In this document: one piece after another, positions 49,303 through 61,781 of the stretch
Layout of the letters: each line of letters opens with the position of its first letter
Numbering within the stretch: position 1 is the first letter of the stretch
From: Pseudisothecium myosuroides
Lineage: Eukaryota > Streptophyta > Bryopsida > Hypnales > Lembophyllaceae
NCBI GenBank assembly: GCA_951799445.1
Contig: OX637295.1
Location: 21,142,001-21,206,000, forward strand
Length of the DNA stretch: 64,000 nucleotides
Direction: 5' to 3'
Translations under genes and position numbers: made by a program
The notes under the pieces: generated by a model
Told to the model about the DNA's origin: nothing
Database searches by the model: none
Seen by the model: the letters and a program-made list of their open reading frames with translations, nothing else

Positions 49303-50375
49303 TCGGAAGCTGAAGAACTCGCACGAACTCCACTAAGTAAATTTCCAGTACTCTGTCACTTGAATCATTCACAGCTGGCTTACCCAACTTCGTTCACAAC
49401 TCCTTGCTTTCTAGCCTCACCAGTTCATGGTTTCTAGTCACAACAACGGCGACAACGAACTAACCACCATATCCGCTTTGCAGACGAATATTCTATCTAT
49501 CACAGCTCCAAGCAGAAAAACAAGACCACTGCCACATAAACGACTGCAAACTTTGTATCAACTCACAGCCATCTTCAACCCCACACAACAAAGACAAACC
49601 CAAACGCTCAAGCTGCAGCCCTGCAACATCAAAACCACGGATTGAATCCGGAGAAGAATCTTTACCGCCGATTGCGGTCACAACAAATCCGAGTCGACCC
49701 CACCGATCGAAATCACCACCCGGGGCACTAGAGAGTGTGGGCCTCACATACAACACACAAGAAGCGGCAGCATACGCGCATACAGATCAAGTGCGCAAGC
49801 TAGACTACAAGAGGAATGCGCAGCAACGGGAAGAAGACGACTGATGCACGAAACTGGGGAGCAAAAACCAGTTGCCGGGCACCCAGGGGGAAAGAAGGCA
49901 GTGCTGGAAGCCGCGTGGGACTGGGGAGCTGACAAAGTCTTTTGCAGACAACTGGGAACCCAAAGCCCGAGAAAGAGGGCATGCTTTACCACCACGGCAG
50001 GCACCACCGAGCAAGTGGCTTGCACTGCGTCAGTTATTATTGTATGAGTTACCACGTTCTACAGTGGCTTCACCAGCGTTCGGGAATTTTTTTGAGTTTT
50101 ACAGGCTAATTTCCTTCAATTCCCAAATTGAACCGGTTTTTCAAGTACGTAAGTCCGATTATTTTCTCTATTTTTTTAATAAAAATAAAAAAATTATAGA
50201 TTTTTTTCACTAGTTCCGTGTCGATGTTTTTGAATTGCAACTACATAACATTATTAACATTCCATGGGGGCCCTTTTGGCTCCCCCATAATGAAGAGCCC
50301 CCTAGCGAATGGCATTCCAAACACTAATAGTGTAGGACAAATGTATCTTTGCGCAACCAATCCCCTTCGCATCAT
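49303..50375. other. Upstream region of the SAWADEE gene
   Basis: 49400-50060 is GC-richer than the flanks and contains overlapping frames on both strands, none recognisable. It is probably promoter and 5' UTR of the minus-strand gene. The TTTTGATGTTGCAG motif on the minus strand (about 49620) could be a UTR acceptor. Confidence 0.45.
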
Positions 50376-50379
50376 TTAA

Positions 50380-51289
50380 CCCGTAAAGGACCATTGTCCC
50401 TGCGGGGGACATATGCGTTTTCGAGCAAATATCTATGGGCTGAAATTTTTTCGTGATTTTTTTAAACTTTTTTTGAAGATAGAAAAACTGATAAGCTTTG
50501 TGGGAATATAATTTTTTTCACAATCGGTGTCCGGGAACAACAGTTATGACCTAATAAGCTCAAAACAAGGGACTGCGGGCAACCCAAGCAGCAAAAAGAT
50601 TTGCAAAAATTTGATTTTTTTTTAAATATTTTTTTTCTCATAGATTATATTTTTTTTCTATCTGGAAAACTTTAATTCATTTCATTTGGATTTGTTATGA
50701 GAAAGTTATGGACATTCTCGTTTTGGGGGCAGTTAGAGCATCTTCTTAAAAAAATAACTTGTAGGATTCATTTCTAAATGCAATTTTGCAAATTTTGCAT
50801 GGTTTGGTTTACTTGCTAGAAAAATCTCACCATTGGGATTAGTGCATTTTAATTCCATCTAAAATATATGAATATTTTAGATTTTCCTTCTATCTTGTAC
50901 CTACTTCTGCTTAACAATTTTTCTTAAAATGATAATTAAGTTTTTTTTATTTTTTTATTTTTTTCCCTAGACTTTCAAACTCAATTCTCCACTATAAAGA
51001 TTTAAAGCTCAAAACCTTGTAGTGCAAAAAATTTAAGCTAAAAATGTTCAAAGTCAAAATATCTAGTCCATGTGCTGAAAAACTTGTTTTGTTTATTTTA
51101 AACACAAATATCTTGCAATTCGTGCGGTCAAAAATTTTGAAATTTTTTCCACACTTTTTTATACTAATTAGGTGTAAGATCCTACAGTTAGATGCAAAAA
51201 AAAACAATTAAAATTTTTTTTTACTCTTTGCTATAGAAATGGCAGTTTTCAGTGTTTTTTGGCAGAAAAAAGGCCTCGATCCTTTAGGG
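50380..51289. mobile_element. TTAA-flanked element, long form (910 bp), inverted relative to 37726
   Basis: The left end is CCCGTAAAGGACC next to TTAA (50376-50379). The right end is CCTTTAGGG followed by ATAA (51290-51293), one change from TTAA. The body is the reverse complement of 37726-38649 with moderate divergence. Confidence 0.85.
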
Positions 51290-51456
51290 ATAAACTGAAG
51301 TCTCCCCCCAGGTATCTTGGGGGGAATTATCCTCCACCTGGGAGAAGGCTGGTGAGCTCATTAAACAATGTTATGTAGGATTTTTCCCAATTCCACCGGC
51401 TAACTTTGAACTAGCGGACGTTTTTTCTCAAACATTGCTATCCATTTACTTTATTT

Positions 51457-51976
51457 CACCGGCCGAGGTGAACTGACCTCTCTATTGTTTGTCCCCAATT
51501 TTATCCCTATGAAAAACTCAAGAACTTTTTATTTGCCACGCGTGATAAAATTTGGAAATTTTGAATTCATATTTGAATTAGGGACTTGAAATTTGGTAGA
51601 GGAGGTCTGGAGGTGTAGAAGACAAATTAATCAAGCACAAAATAGATCTTTTTATTTACATGCACCACTAGAATGATTTTGAGAGGATGAGCAATAGAGT
51701 TGGCTCATCTCGGCCATTTTATCGGAGTGCATGATGGTCACGGTGAATTGACCCCCTCATTCCCCTAAGCCAAGGATAAATGCAAAAAGAATTCCCTATT
51801 TTGTGCCATGTTAATTGTATACATCATCACCCTTCCTATCAAATTTGGGACATCTAATTCCAAATGTGAATTTAAATTTTTTAGATTTTATTATAGGTGG
51901 AAAATTATAAAAAATCAATATTTCCGCTATAGGTAAAACGCACAAGGAATGAGGTGTCAATTCACCTTGGCTGGTG
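51457..51976. mobile_element. Foldback-type repeat with CACCGGCC ends (about 520 bp)
   Basis: CACCGGCCGAGGTGAACTGA at the left is inverted at the right (CACCAGCCAAGGTGAATTGA). Inner segments about 51510-51690 and 51700-51900 also mirror each other, so most of the element can fold back. 41980-42215 carries one half of the same repeat. No target duplication is evident. Confidence 0.6.
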
Positions 51977-52214
51977 TGTGATCCTCTGTAGCATTTCTTA
52001 TTTGGAATAGGAGGGTCCTCAAGTCCTCTCAATATTGAGGAATAATTGGAGGGAGACAAGGATTTTTTACTATGATTTATTTTGACTTGAATAATGATTG
52101 TTACATTGCTTTCTTAGAATTGATTCAATTAGGGGCTTTGCCAAATATAATTCTTATTTTTCACTGCTTTGTAATTAGAACTTGAAATTTCTAATAGTAG
52201 AAGAGCATTCAAAA

Positions 52215-52388
52215 GCATTCAAAAGTACTTTGAATAGATACAAGAAAATTCAAATGTAGATATTAGAGAATGAAAATAAACCACTTCAAAAGCTATCAAA
52301 AGCATTTAAGAGTACTTTGAATAGATACAAGAAAATTAAAATGTAGATGTTAGACAATAAAAATAAACCACTTCAAAAGCTAGCTGAA
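52215..52388. repeat. Tandem duplication, 87-bp unit
   Basis: AGTACTTTGAATAGATACAA begins at 52224 and again at 52311 with colinear flanks ending CCACTTCAAAAGCTA. Confidence 0.88.
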
Positions 52389-52495
52389 AGACAAAAATTA
52401 TAGTGGTTCTTGACAAATCACAATTACCAAAGCCGACATTTCACTCTAAATTGTTTCCAAAATTGTCTCCAAATAACATAACATTGCCAAAATTA

Positions 52496-52608
52496 TTTGG
52501 AAACATTGTTATTTGAAGGTAAAATGGTCTAATGAAAACAATAAGGTATGGTTTGGAGACATTGTTCTTTAGAGGTAAAATGGTCTAACGAAAGCAATAA
52601 GGTAGGAG
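52496..52608. repeat. Tandem duplication, ~57-bp unit
   Basis: TTGGAAACATTGTTATTTGA at 52496 and TTGGAGACATTGTTCTTTAG at 52553 are each followed by GGTAAAATGGTCTAA and CAATAAGGTA. Confidence 0.88.
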
Positions 52609-55176
52609 GTCCATGAAACACTCAAGTTCTAAAATTGTCTTCTAACACAGAGGTACATTTTGCTTTCTCATTGTACCAGCAATGTACCAATAGTGTACAT
52701 TACAAGAATTGACACTTTTAGTGGCAAGTGCATTTTAAGTTCAAAAATTCATAACTAATTCCACAAAGTTCCAAAAAATATAAAACAACTTAGATTAGAT
52801 TCCAATTATTCCATTTGTTTTTCAAAGAAAATTTATTGAAAAATATTTCAAGAAGTCTAACTTCTCTAAATTAAGTTCCAGCTCTTACATGGGTACTTTA
52901 TGAACCTCCTTCAGGTTTATATTGCCCCAATAAAATCATTGTTCTATTCCTTCTATCCCATTAAAAAACTCAAAATCATATATAGTTTGTATTCTATTAA
53001 AAATTCTATTTACTAATTTCAATTGTTGAGTAAGTGTTTGCCATATTGAATAACCTCGTATGGGCAAGTGAAACGATCTAGAAGTATTTGTCTCCTAGCA
53101 AGTTTGGCCTTGCCCATATGATCACCATACTTGTTGCTTCTTTAGACAATAGGATTGACGATGGATTCAGTGATCACTTGGTACTATGAAGATTTGTTCA
53201 TGAAGTGGGCCAGGTTTCCTTGTTGTGGGTATTTAGGTTGGTCAAATATTTCTAAACTCTCATTGTTGCCACCAACCTTTAAATCATCAAAAATAATGAG
53301 TCGACAACATTCATAAACTATGCTCAAATATGATACTTTCCACATGGATTTTGGGTGACCAAACGACGGCACCTAAGTTGGAGATTTTGCAAAGACCTAA
53401 GGGATGTTTTACTGGTTTTTGAATGCATGTATCATTGGCACAAAGACTAAAAATACAGTTAATTCCTTGTGGGGAAACTTTTTGGAGGTATTTAGTAGGA
53501 TGGAGGGAGTAGTTTCTAATGTGTCATTCATTGCTATTCTGCTGATGTTTTGATCAGTGTTGGTATATTTTATTGATTCTCAACAAGTATTTGGGACAGG
53601 TATGAATATACAATATCAGTAGCGTATCAAGAAACTGACATGTTTAGTAGCCGTTGAGCAAAGAACCAAAACATATTCATAGTGGTCCCTCGTATGTGCA
53701 CAAGCATTCAAGTAGGAGGTCCATAAATCGCCCATTAAACCTACATACCTCATCAATGCCAATAATTGATATTTCAAGGAGCATGTCACTCTTTCCTAGA
53801 TAGAAGACACATTTAGAACCCGGTCAATTAAAAGACCTCCTACGTTACTACGTCTCATACCAAATTGCACTAATAGCTGCTTAACCTTCAATTTATTGAA
53901 ATCAGAGCTTGAAGAGCAAAGTATGGTACGTTATGAGTTATGAGAAAGGATTTAGGATGATATTAATGCAGTGTGATTGCACTTCAATATTGAGTGGTTT
54001 AATTATAATTCTAATAGTACGTTCGCACCTGGCTTTCCAAAGGACCGGGTTTTAAAGATAACAATTTGTCAGAGAAGGCATAATGCAAAACATTAGGTCT
54101 GGTCATATTAAAGAGAGTGCCCCGTCTAGTGCTATGTAAATTTTGCATAGTCCACTTCCGTTCCTGTTCAACTTGATCTATTGGTCTACAAATTTTAGCT
54201 GCCATGACGGACAAGAGATGTTAATTCACACTAGCCAGTCACACCAGAAGAGAAATGTTAGGGCTTTTAGGAAGGGATGTGGGTCTCCTTGCAGTGGGTT
54301 GCTTTCCTTTGACATGATTTATTTTCTTTCTCTTCCACTTTGGCGCTGCACTGATTTTTGAAATCCGACCTCCGCGCTTGATTGTGGCTCCACCGTTCTG
54401 CAATTTTGGCTTCTATTGTTGTCACTGCGGTTTTGTCTTTGAATTCCGTTGTTGTTGAGGGCGTGTGAAGGAAATCCGCTGCTAGCGCTTGAATGCACTT
54501 CAAGAATTTTGAAGGAGGCTTCTGTCGAGGAGCGGCACTTCGGGATATACATTCGTCATTGGAACGGATTGTCTTGCCGTCGCAGATGCAAAGATGTTGT
54601 ATTATTACCTCTTTGCTCAGAAATTGTGACATCGGAAGAGAGAAAGCGTGCCGTGAGAATGATGGCATTGTTCACGGCATGTCTTTGTGGACTAGGATTT
54701 GTTGCACTATTCAATCTTTTCTTTGTCTTTCAAACTGCCCTCTCTAATTCCTTTCGTTGTTCATTTTTGGCTTGTCGTAGAGTGAGTGGCTCCTAGAAAT
54801 ACAAAAGCGTAGGTGGACGTGAGACTTGGCAACGCTGTGGACAAAAAATCGGCTATCAACTAATTGTTGTAAGTGACGGCTATGTCACTTGCTCTCTTCA
54901 TTTCCATCCCGCTTGCATTCGGTAGTTCACTTTCTTTTTCATGTCTTTTTCCTTGCCATTAGCGATTTCATGTGCTTTGTGGAATTGCTAGATGGTGCTG
55001 AGAGTATTTTCACCTTTTGGTTTCATGACGACAGAACCTTCAGGGTTTTCATGCAACTTTTCTGAGCGTCTACTTCTCGAATTCCTTGAGCCGTTGCTAT
55101 TTAGTTTTTTGATTTCTTAATTTGGTTGATAATTTATTATCTATGATGTCGCAGAGCATCGTACTGACGTTGAGGT

Positions 55177-56126
55177 ATGGACTTTTTTACCAATCCGGCA
55201 GACTTCATGTTCATGACATCGACAGTGCTCCTCTTGTTGCTCATCGCCAACAGAGCTCTTGATTTCACAACAGAAGATGAAATTGAAGAAGCTGACTCCA
55301 ATGAATTCCTAGTGCTGGAGGCGCCAACTGTAGCATCCGTAGAGGAGATGGAGGCTTTCTCTAGGGCAGCGCTATATACTTTCCGTCTCTCCAACATGTA
55401 TTTTCTTTTGGACGAAGAGCTGTGTTATTGGATAAAGCCTAGGTCAACTACTTAGTTCTTATGCTTCCTTCTAGAGCAGTATGACGATGATCGTTGGCTG
55501 AAATTGTTTTGAATGACAAAACCTGCATTTCTATCCCTGGCGGAATTGTTGAAGCCTAGAATCACCAAGAAAGATACTAAGTACCGCCTTGCAATTCCAG
55601 TGCTTGTGAGGGTCGCATGTACTCTTTTCAAATTGATGCATGGAGCTGAAGAGATCCTCACTTTACCACAAGGCTATGCAGAATATAGTATAGGACGTTG
55701 GTGTGTCTTTCCAAGGCTTCAATCCCTACTTGCTGGGAGACTCTAGTTATCCCCTCTTGCCTTGGCTGATGGTCCCCCACCAAAGACGGGGCAACCTTCC
55801 TTTGGCAGAGACCCTTTTTAACAAAAAACTTTGACACAGGCGAGGCGTAGTAGAAAATGCCTTCGGTATTTTTAAGCTCAATTTCCGGGAGCTCCTTGGA
55901 AAATCAGATTTGAACGGGGCTTTCCTGCCTTATGTTATAATGGCTTGCGCATTCTCCACAATATTCTCTTAGGCCAGTCACACTCGGATGTAGAGAGGCT
56001 ACTGGAGATTCTCATAATGGAGGGCCTTCAGGCACCCGACGCTCAAGAAGAAGGCATTGTTGTTGAAGTGCTGAACTTGACGACTAACGATGTTCAAATG
56101 CCGCAGGCTTTGGAGAAGCGTTGAAA
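55177..56126 (+). pseudogene. PIF/Harbinger transposase, decayed and internally deleted
   Basis: One frame from 55177 to about 55700 carries the N-terminal half: YWIKPRSTT, stop TAG at 55453-55455 where family members have Trp, YDDDRWLKLF, TGA at 55510-55512 where Arg of the FRM motif is expected, then MTKPAFLSLAELLKPRITKK and YRLAIPVLVRVACTLFKL. After about 55700 the frame jumps to GDSSYPLLPWLMVP (second catalytic Asp) and, past another TGA, VVENAFGIFKLNFRELL (catalytic Glu). A further frameshift leads into ILHNILLGQ. The segment with the first catalytic Asp is missing, so an internal deletion lies near 55700-55735. These enzymes (HARBI1-like) cut TTA-type target sites together with a Myb/SANT-like partner; such a partner is next door at 57143-58447. 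It cannot be active. Confidence 0.88.
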
Positions 56127-57142
56127 CCTTTCAGTCTTTCTGGCTTTGCAGAGGACTTTTGCAAATTGAGAGGAACACTATTGTGAGGGCAATCCATGCA
56201 GGTAAACACAATGTGAAGATGCTATTCATTTCTTTTGTTCATGACATTCTGACACTTCCTTTCAAATTCAGCTGCAATAGAATGTTTATACAGTGATCTC
56301 CATTTCATGTGTTTCTTCTTTTGGAATTGATGTCCATGTTCAAATGCTTTGCTCTATGCATGGAAAGGGAGGGACTGCAACTGTGGACTTTGTCTTCAGT
56401 TATTGAAGACTACCACTTCATCCGTAGCTGGCAGATGTTTTTTTCTTATTACCTTAACATACAACTCCAAAAACCTTAAGGCCAATACTCATCAATTTCA
56501 GTCGTATATATAGAAGTATTTTGAATTTTAGAAGTAGACATATAGGATACGAGATTGTGGATGTACTTGAGGAGAGTTAAACTCTTCTGTTTTGTAAGCA
56601 CTCTGCAACAATGGCAGTATATGTGCGGCCAAGCAATGCTACTTTGATGTTTTGCCGTTCTACATCTATGAACTGTTATTTCCATGAAATACTATAATGT
56701 GACTTCTATCAATGTTCTTGGTACTGAACGGAAGTGGTGTACAAGTTCTCATGTGCTATGCCGTGGACTTCGTGTGTTGTGTGAAGAAAATCATGAGCAA
56801 ATGGGCAACTTGGACATGGGTGATCAAAGTCAATCTCGAGCACTTTTTCTCGAAGGGTTCCAGTGAGTAGCCTCTGACCAGGGTCGGACTTGTCCAATGT
56901 GGCTGAGTTCAAGTAGGGGTCACTACAATGACAGAAGGATATTGAATGAATTTTTGAACACATGAATTCAATGATAGATTTTAGAAACTACTGTGCTACA
57001 GAGAAATAAGTGACAAGTCTGAATTACGTGAATGAACAGTGTTTTGCATGGACTACATGGATTCGGGAAAACAACTCCAAATTTTTTTTACTCACTTGTT
57101 GCTCATGTCAATGCAACAAATGGAGCGTTGTAGACAATGACG
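56127..57142. other. Between the two Harbinger genes; no further gene
   Basis: Short frames only. It is presumably the central part of the decayed element, where the two genes converge. Confidence 0.45.
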
Positions 57143-58447
57143 TTATAGACTTGGTACATTAGGGTCAGCCAAGCCATCGGTATGGAGAAGATCAGTACCA
57201 CTAGGGTCTATTGTTGACGCATTCTTCTGATCATCACAGTGAGGGGGGATCTCCTTTGCCAACTCTATTGTTTTTGGGAGACGCAACCCCGCATTGAGGA
57301 CGCTCAAGAGGTCGGAGAGGCACTTGACAACTTCTCCCTGTTTTTCTATGGCTAATTTGGCATTCATATTCGCTAGTCTGGCATTCTCATGCAAATGCCT
57401 ATCACGTTTCCTTTGAAATTCCATATGCTCAATGAAGAACTTTACTAGACATCTATCTTGGATCTTTCGAGGTCACGACTAGCTTGTGCCATGTCTCGCA
57501 TTTGGCCTGCCATGACCTCGCCACTTGCTTTTGTGGCATCTGCGATTACGTTGTGGCCTGAGAGATGTTTACGTCTCACTGTAGTGTTACCTTCCCGACG
57601 TCGCATCGTGAAGGCAGATGTGTCGTTGGAGCTGACCACCAATGTCGTCACGCTTGGTGGCAAACCATTTATCTTTGTCGGACTCGGCGTTGTTGTTGGC
57701 GAACTAAAGCTGGCATTTGCTGTATGTGCTTTCATGCTTGCAAGTGCCAAAGGTGAAGAAAAGCGACTAGCAGTGTCGTCACTTAGCTCCACAGGCTCTG
57801 CAAGGTCCATAGGATCTTCGTTTTCATGATCGCTATTGCATTGCTCCTGACCTCCTTTGTTGTGTTGTGCAGGCGTAGAGTAGTTATTGTCTTCTGTTGA
57901 CAACAAGTCCCTCATATGAGGTGGCTACATGTTGGGGTGATTCCCATACCATTCATGGATGCTATTAAAAATCTCCTAAGAGAAAGAGCATGGCAAGGCT
58001 TCATTCTTCCGTTTCGATGCCATTATGTCCATTGGTGCCGCTTCTAGTGAAAAAATCTGTTATCTATTTGCAATCAGGAATGATTTGATTCCATTTGGAC
58101 TTGCAAGCAGGACCATCACGTGGGCATGGCAAAGCCCCCGCCCTCATCACTTCGATGCTAATTCAGATCCATTTGGTGGCGTCTGAGTTCATCAAGTCTT
58201 TGCCATCGACAACATCGATCTCCTCCAAGAACATGTCTCTTTTCGTAGTAACCAGAGCCGCAATTTCAACTTGGGACCAGTTGGGTCCTCGATCCTTTCT
58301 GCCTCGCTTTGCTGGAGTGGACGGCACTGCATTCGTGATCGCAGTGGCACTTCGGGGCACAATTGGACGTCCTTGCATTGCCTGCGCTTGTATCACGAGA
58401 ATGACGATACCTTCAAAACCCAACATGCATGATGAATTAGATGGCAT
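57143..58447 (-). pseudogene. SANT/Myb-like Harbinger accessory protein, decayed
   Basis: On the minus strand RGPNWSQVEIAALVTTKRDMF (shown here as 20+1 residues across 58447-58163) has the Trp and acidic pattern of Myb/SANT-like DNA-binding helices. The frame then meets TGA at 58163-58165, continues with CKSKWNQIIPDCK (a second Trp-containing helix), TAG, DFFTRSGTNG, another TGA, and, after frame changes, IFNSIHEWYGNHPN. The remainder is open from 57915 to 57445 (Ser/Thr-rich) and from 57424 to 57143 (MEFQRKRDRHLHENARLANM, helical, Lys/Arg-rich). Harbinger elements usually encode such a protein to carry the transposase to the nucleus and the element ends. Several stops are explained by single C-to-T changes (CGA to TGA). 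Confidence 0.75.
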
Positions 58448-60136
58448 TATTCAGTACTTGGACTCATTGGAGCATCGGAGCCTGTGTGTGTTTTGCAAGT
58501 CTGTGTCAACAAGAAGTGCGTGGAAGGAAAGGAAACGAAAACGGTAGTATGATCAATGTGAATAAGAACCGTTTGGTGGAAGGCCGGTGTCGACAGATGC
58601 CAGTCTTTGGGACCTTGGCGAAGGCATCCCTGGACACCACGTGATGCATGTCAAATACTATATGAACGCTCACAGGAAAAATTAAATTGGACGTTGAACA
58701 TGAGAACCACAGCACCATGCAAGTACAGATTGGGGAGTCGTCCTTTGTGACAAAAAGCATCACTAATTTGAAGTCATGGAAAGAGAAGAAGAGGTCGTCT
58801 ACTGATCATGAATTTGGACTTCACACATGTACAGCAAGTAATAGCGATAGATGAAGACTCACACCTTGCAAAGTTAATCAGATTGTACATGAAAAGTCCT
58901 GGACTGCAGATGAAGGATATGACGACTTCAAAGTAATCAAGAGGATTGTCTACGCAAACTAACTTCGACATTGAAGTGATCATTTGTCTATGCATGTCCG
59001 ACATCAAAGAGGATTGACAAGGTAAATGACAAAGTTTCAAAGTTGGAACTCACCTACAGCGGAGTCTAGAGTTGAAGCAATGGCGGCACCGTAACCTGAG
59101 GTGTGAAGTTGATTCTCCATTGACATGATCTTGTATTCCAGAGATTGCAGGTAGTTAATTCGATAAACCACCCCTCATAATGCATCCACTCATACAGGAA
59201 GCAATAATGTTGTATACACAAATTGTCGTGAACTGCGGACACGGACCAACACTTGATGAACTTACTGCAATTGAATAGCGGACATGCGTGACTTGGTGGC
59301 TATGTGCGTGCTGTGACAGGTGCTTTGAGAGGATCAACGTTGGAGTTTATACATTTAGGTATGTCGATTAAAAAAACATTAATTTGAATGCATGCGTATA
59401 CGTACCAATTGCAAATAGATTTGGGAGTGGGACCTCTCCTTAATTACAGCGATAAATCTGTCTTAGTTACTGTCGTTCTTTGTTAGTAGACCCCTTGGAG
59501 TGCCATTAACTAGAAGCGGTCACTTAAAGTTGAAATCTCCATTTTGTGTTGATTGCAATGTTACTAAGGAGCTCCCGGAAATCGCGAAGTCAGAGCTACA
59601 ATGACCTTCCACAAAATTTTGAGCACCGTTGTTTTCCGATGCTACATACGCACACATGTAGGCTCGGTAGTCGCTAAAGACTCCTAGTGTGAATAGCCTT
59701 CATTTTTTGCTTCAAACAGCACATAAAAGCCTGCACCTGAAGGCCAAGTCTGAACATACCTTAAGGGGTAGAGTGGTTGCTGTGCCAAGAGCAAGAATGT
59801 ATTGTAGAAATTACATTGCCTTCTTCATCTTGTTAAATCGGGCTTGGAAATTTGGACTTCAAAGTTGTTAAAGTTTATGATTTGTGTTTGGAGATGTTCG
59901 CATTGTTCTCTACGTCATCAAGTATTCAACCTGGTTGCGCTGAAACTACAAGGCATCCAAATAAGTCCATCGACTTAGACAACGAGCCAACACACAACAA
60001 TGAGGGGCACGAAGATGTTTGGGTGCTTCATCGTCTATTGAAGAAGCTTATGAGGGCATTCTCATTGTTTAGCTGTCACTTTATCAATGCTTCATTACTA
60101 TAGTGCATCTAGAGGCAAAAGAGCCTCTCACGTAGT
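58448..60136. other. No supported gene
   Basis: Composition is like the Harbinger-like region and may be its flank, but no terminal inverted repeats could be paired. Short frames at 59689-59871 and 59852-60103 have no recognisable domain. Confidence 0.4.
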
Positions 60137-60353
60137 CACTATAAGAAACTCGCATTTTAGGTGATGAGTCTTGATTTTTCTTGACAGATTTTAGTGGACG
60201 TCCAATGCAAGACCCCCATGTTTTAATGTCAATATTGATGTTACATTGGACATTTTTGTTGACAAAAAACATGGGATTGTTGCATTGGACGTCCACTAAA
60301 ATCCGTCAAGAAAAATCAGGGCTCGTCACTTAAAACTCAGGTTTCTTATAGTG
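60137..60353. mobile_element. CACTA-type foldback MITE (217 bp)
   Basis: Both strands start CACTATAAGAAAC and the inverted repeat continues with few mismatches for about 75 bases to GTGGACGTCCAATGCAA. Almost the whole element is a hairpin. CACTATAAGAAA resembles the CACTACAAGAAA ends of plant CACTA elements. Flanking trinucleotides are AGT and AAT (one mismatch to a 3-bp duplication). Confidence 0.85.
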
Positions 60354-60719
60354 AATGGAAGCTTAATGCACGCCGTTTCCCTTCTGTGTTGTCTTTTTTA
60401 CTCGTCACATTTTGGCCATTATAAGATTACAGATTAAAAGAGAGTAAATTGAAGATGAGATACATGAAGGTTACTTTGAAGAAGAAGCTTTAGATGAAGA
60501 GTAAAATTCTTCAATTTATGTGTTTGCAATGCTAGTACCATTAAGATATTTTGAAACATTTGAGCATGTTTCATATTAGAGCCTTGATGTAAATTTAAGT
60601 TGAATTGGTGTTAATTGAGCATACTCTACTCCAAGTTCATATATCTCTACTATTACACGTTGCAATATCTAGCTTTTCATACCATTTGAAAATTCCTTCA
60701 AGCTCCCTAGATTTATATT

Positions 60720-61180
60720 AGGGGTAGTCACCTCGGTTTCAATTCTCAAAGAATGGGAATGTGGTGCTTTTTTGTTGGTTGTCTGCGGCTTGTAGAGCTC
60801 CCATTCTCTGAGTATCTAGAATGTCATTTCTTCTCTTCCGGAGGTGAAGAAATGGGCTTGATGAAAAAATCCTCAAAGAATTTTTGATCTTACGCTCCTT
60901 CACTTCACCCCTTTATTGTCGTACTTTCACCCCTATTGTTGCTACCAATTTCATCTGGTCCACTTTAGCCTTTCTAATCGATTGGGTCCATGAACCTTAC
61001 AAAATTACTCTATCCAGCTTTGTAGGTAACTCATTCTCCAGTTGTTGTTCTCTGTGCTGCACACAACAAAAGAGATGTTACACCTTGAGTTCACGTAGAA
61101 TGGCTCTCCATTGGTTCCTCTTTTCTCTCACCAACTTCTCATTTTTCATAGAATTTTGCTTCATGGAAAAGGTTTGACTA
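60720..61180. mobile_element. Possible MITE with AGGGGTAGTCA ends
   Basis: AGGGGTAGTCA near 60720 is inverted near 61170-61180 (TGACTACCCCT) and ATT lies outside both ends. The inverted match is only 11-14 bp, so the call is tentative. Nothing coding is recognised inside. Confidence 0.45.
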
Positions 61181-61449
61181 CCCCTATTATTATTGCATTT
61201 GCAAAATTTCAATGTTTGAAATACCTTGAACCAGTTGACCCTAATGTATGATGAGGAATCTATATATCATGACGGACAGACCAACACTGGTTTAATTGTC
61301 CTTTTTCTGTACTCATAATAATGATTTTTCACTTCTTGTATTGAGGGGTCTTGTACTCTTGTCTGCAAACAAATCTCAAAAATATATAATAATATGGTAC
61401 ACTCTAGTTAATTATCAAGTTAATTCATTTAGTGCGTCAGTAGCATGTC

Positions 61450-61630
61450 TTCATTTGCATGACATGGACATCAGTCGTTGTATTTTCTTGGAAATCCTCT
61501 GATGGAAAACTAAATTAGAATCAAATTAATTGGAATCAAAATAACGACCCTCATCGGCATATGGAAGTATGCAACCCAGTTTGTAAAAGAAATAAGATTG
61601 TGTCTTGTAAATTTTTTGGAAGACAATGGG
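61450..61630. repeat. Dispersed repeat shared with the TFIIIC intron
   Basis: Partner of 21890-22080: TTGCATGACATGGACATCAG, GGAAATCCTCT and AAATAAGATTGTGTCTTGTA occur in the same order. Confidence 0.6.
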
Positions 61631-61781
61631 TGTTAGAACCTATGGTCAAAGTAAGTAAAAATGCTAAAAGTTCAAAGTTTTAGAATGATTTTTTTAGAAT
61701 TTTGGGTAGTTTTCTATGATGTCAATGTTTACAATAAGTTTTGAAACTTCTTTTGGTGGTCAGGGAATGTATTAGCTTTAA

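Larger units (their letters stand above)
51977..55170. other. No supported gene; two short tandem duplications
   Basis: Most of this is AT-rich non-coding DNA. 54240-54830 is less AT-rich and has a 115-codon frame (54449-54796) with a hydrophobic stretch near its C-terminus but no recognised domain. It may belong to the Harbinger-like element that follows. Confidence 0.45.

Noticed and set aside
54449..54796. 115-codon plus-strand frame with a hydrophobic segment
   Set aside because: No recognisable family and an opposing frame of similar length; kept only as a note in the gap entry.
55882..59580. 16-bp inverted match TTTCCGGGAGCTCCTT between the transposase and 59563-59580, considered as a possible element end
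   Set aside because: On the left it lies inside transposase coding sequence, so it cannot be a terminal repeat; probably chance or a small fragment.
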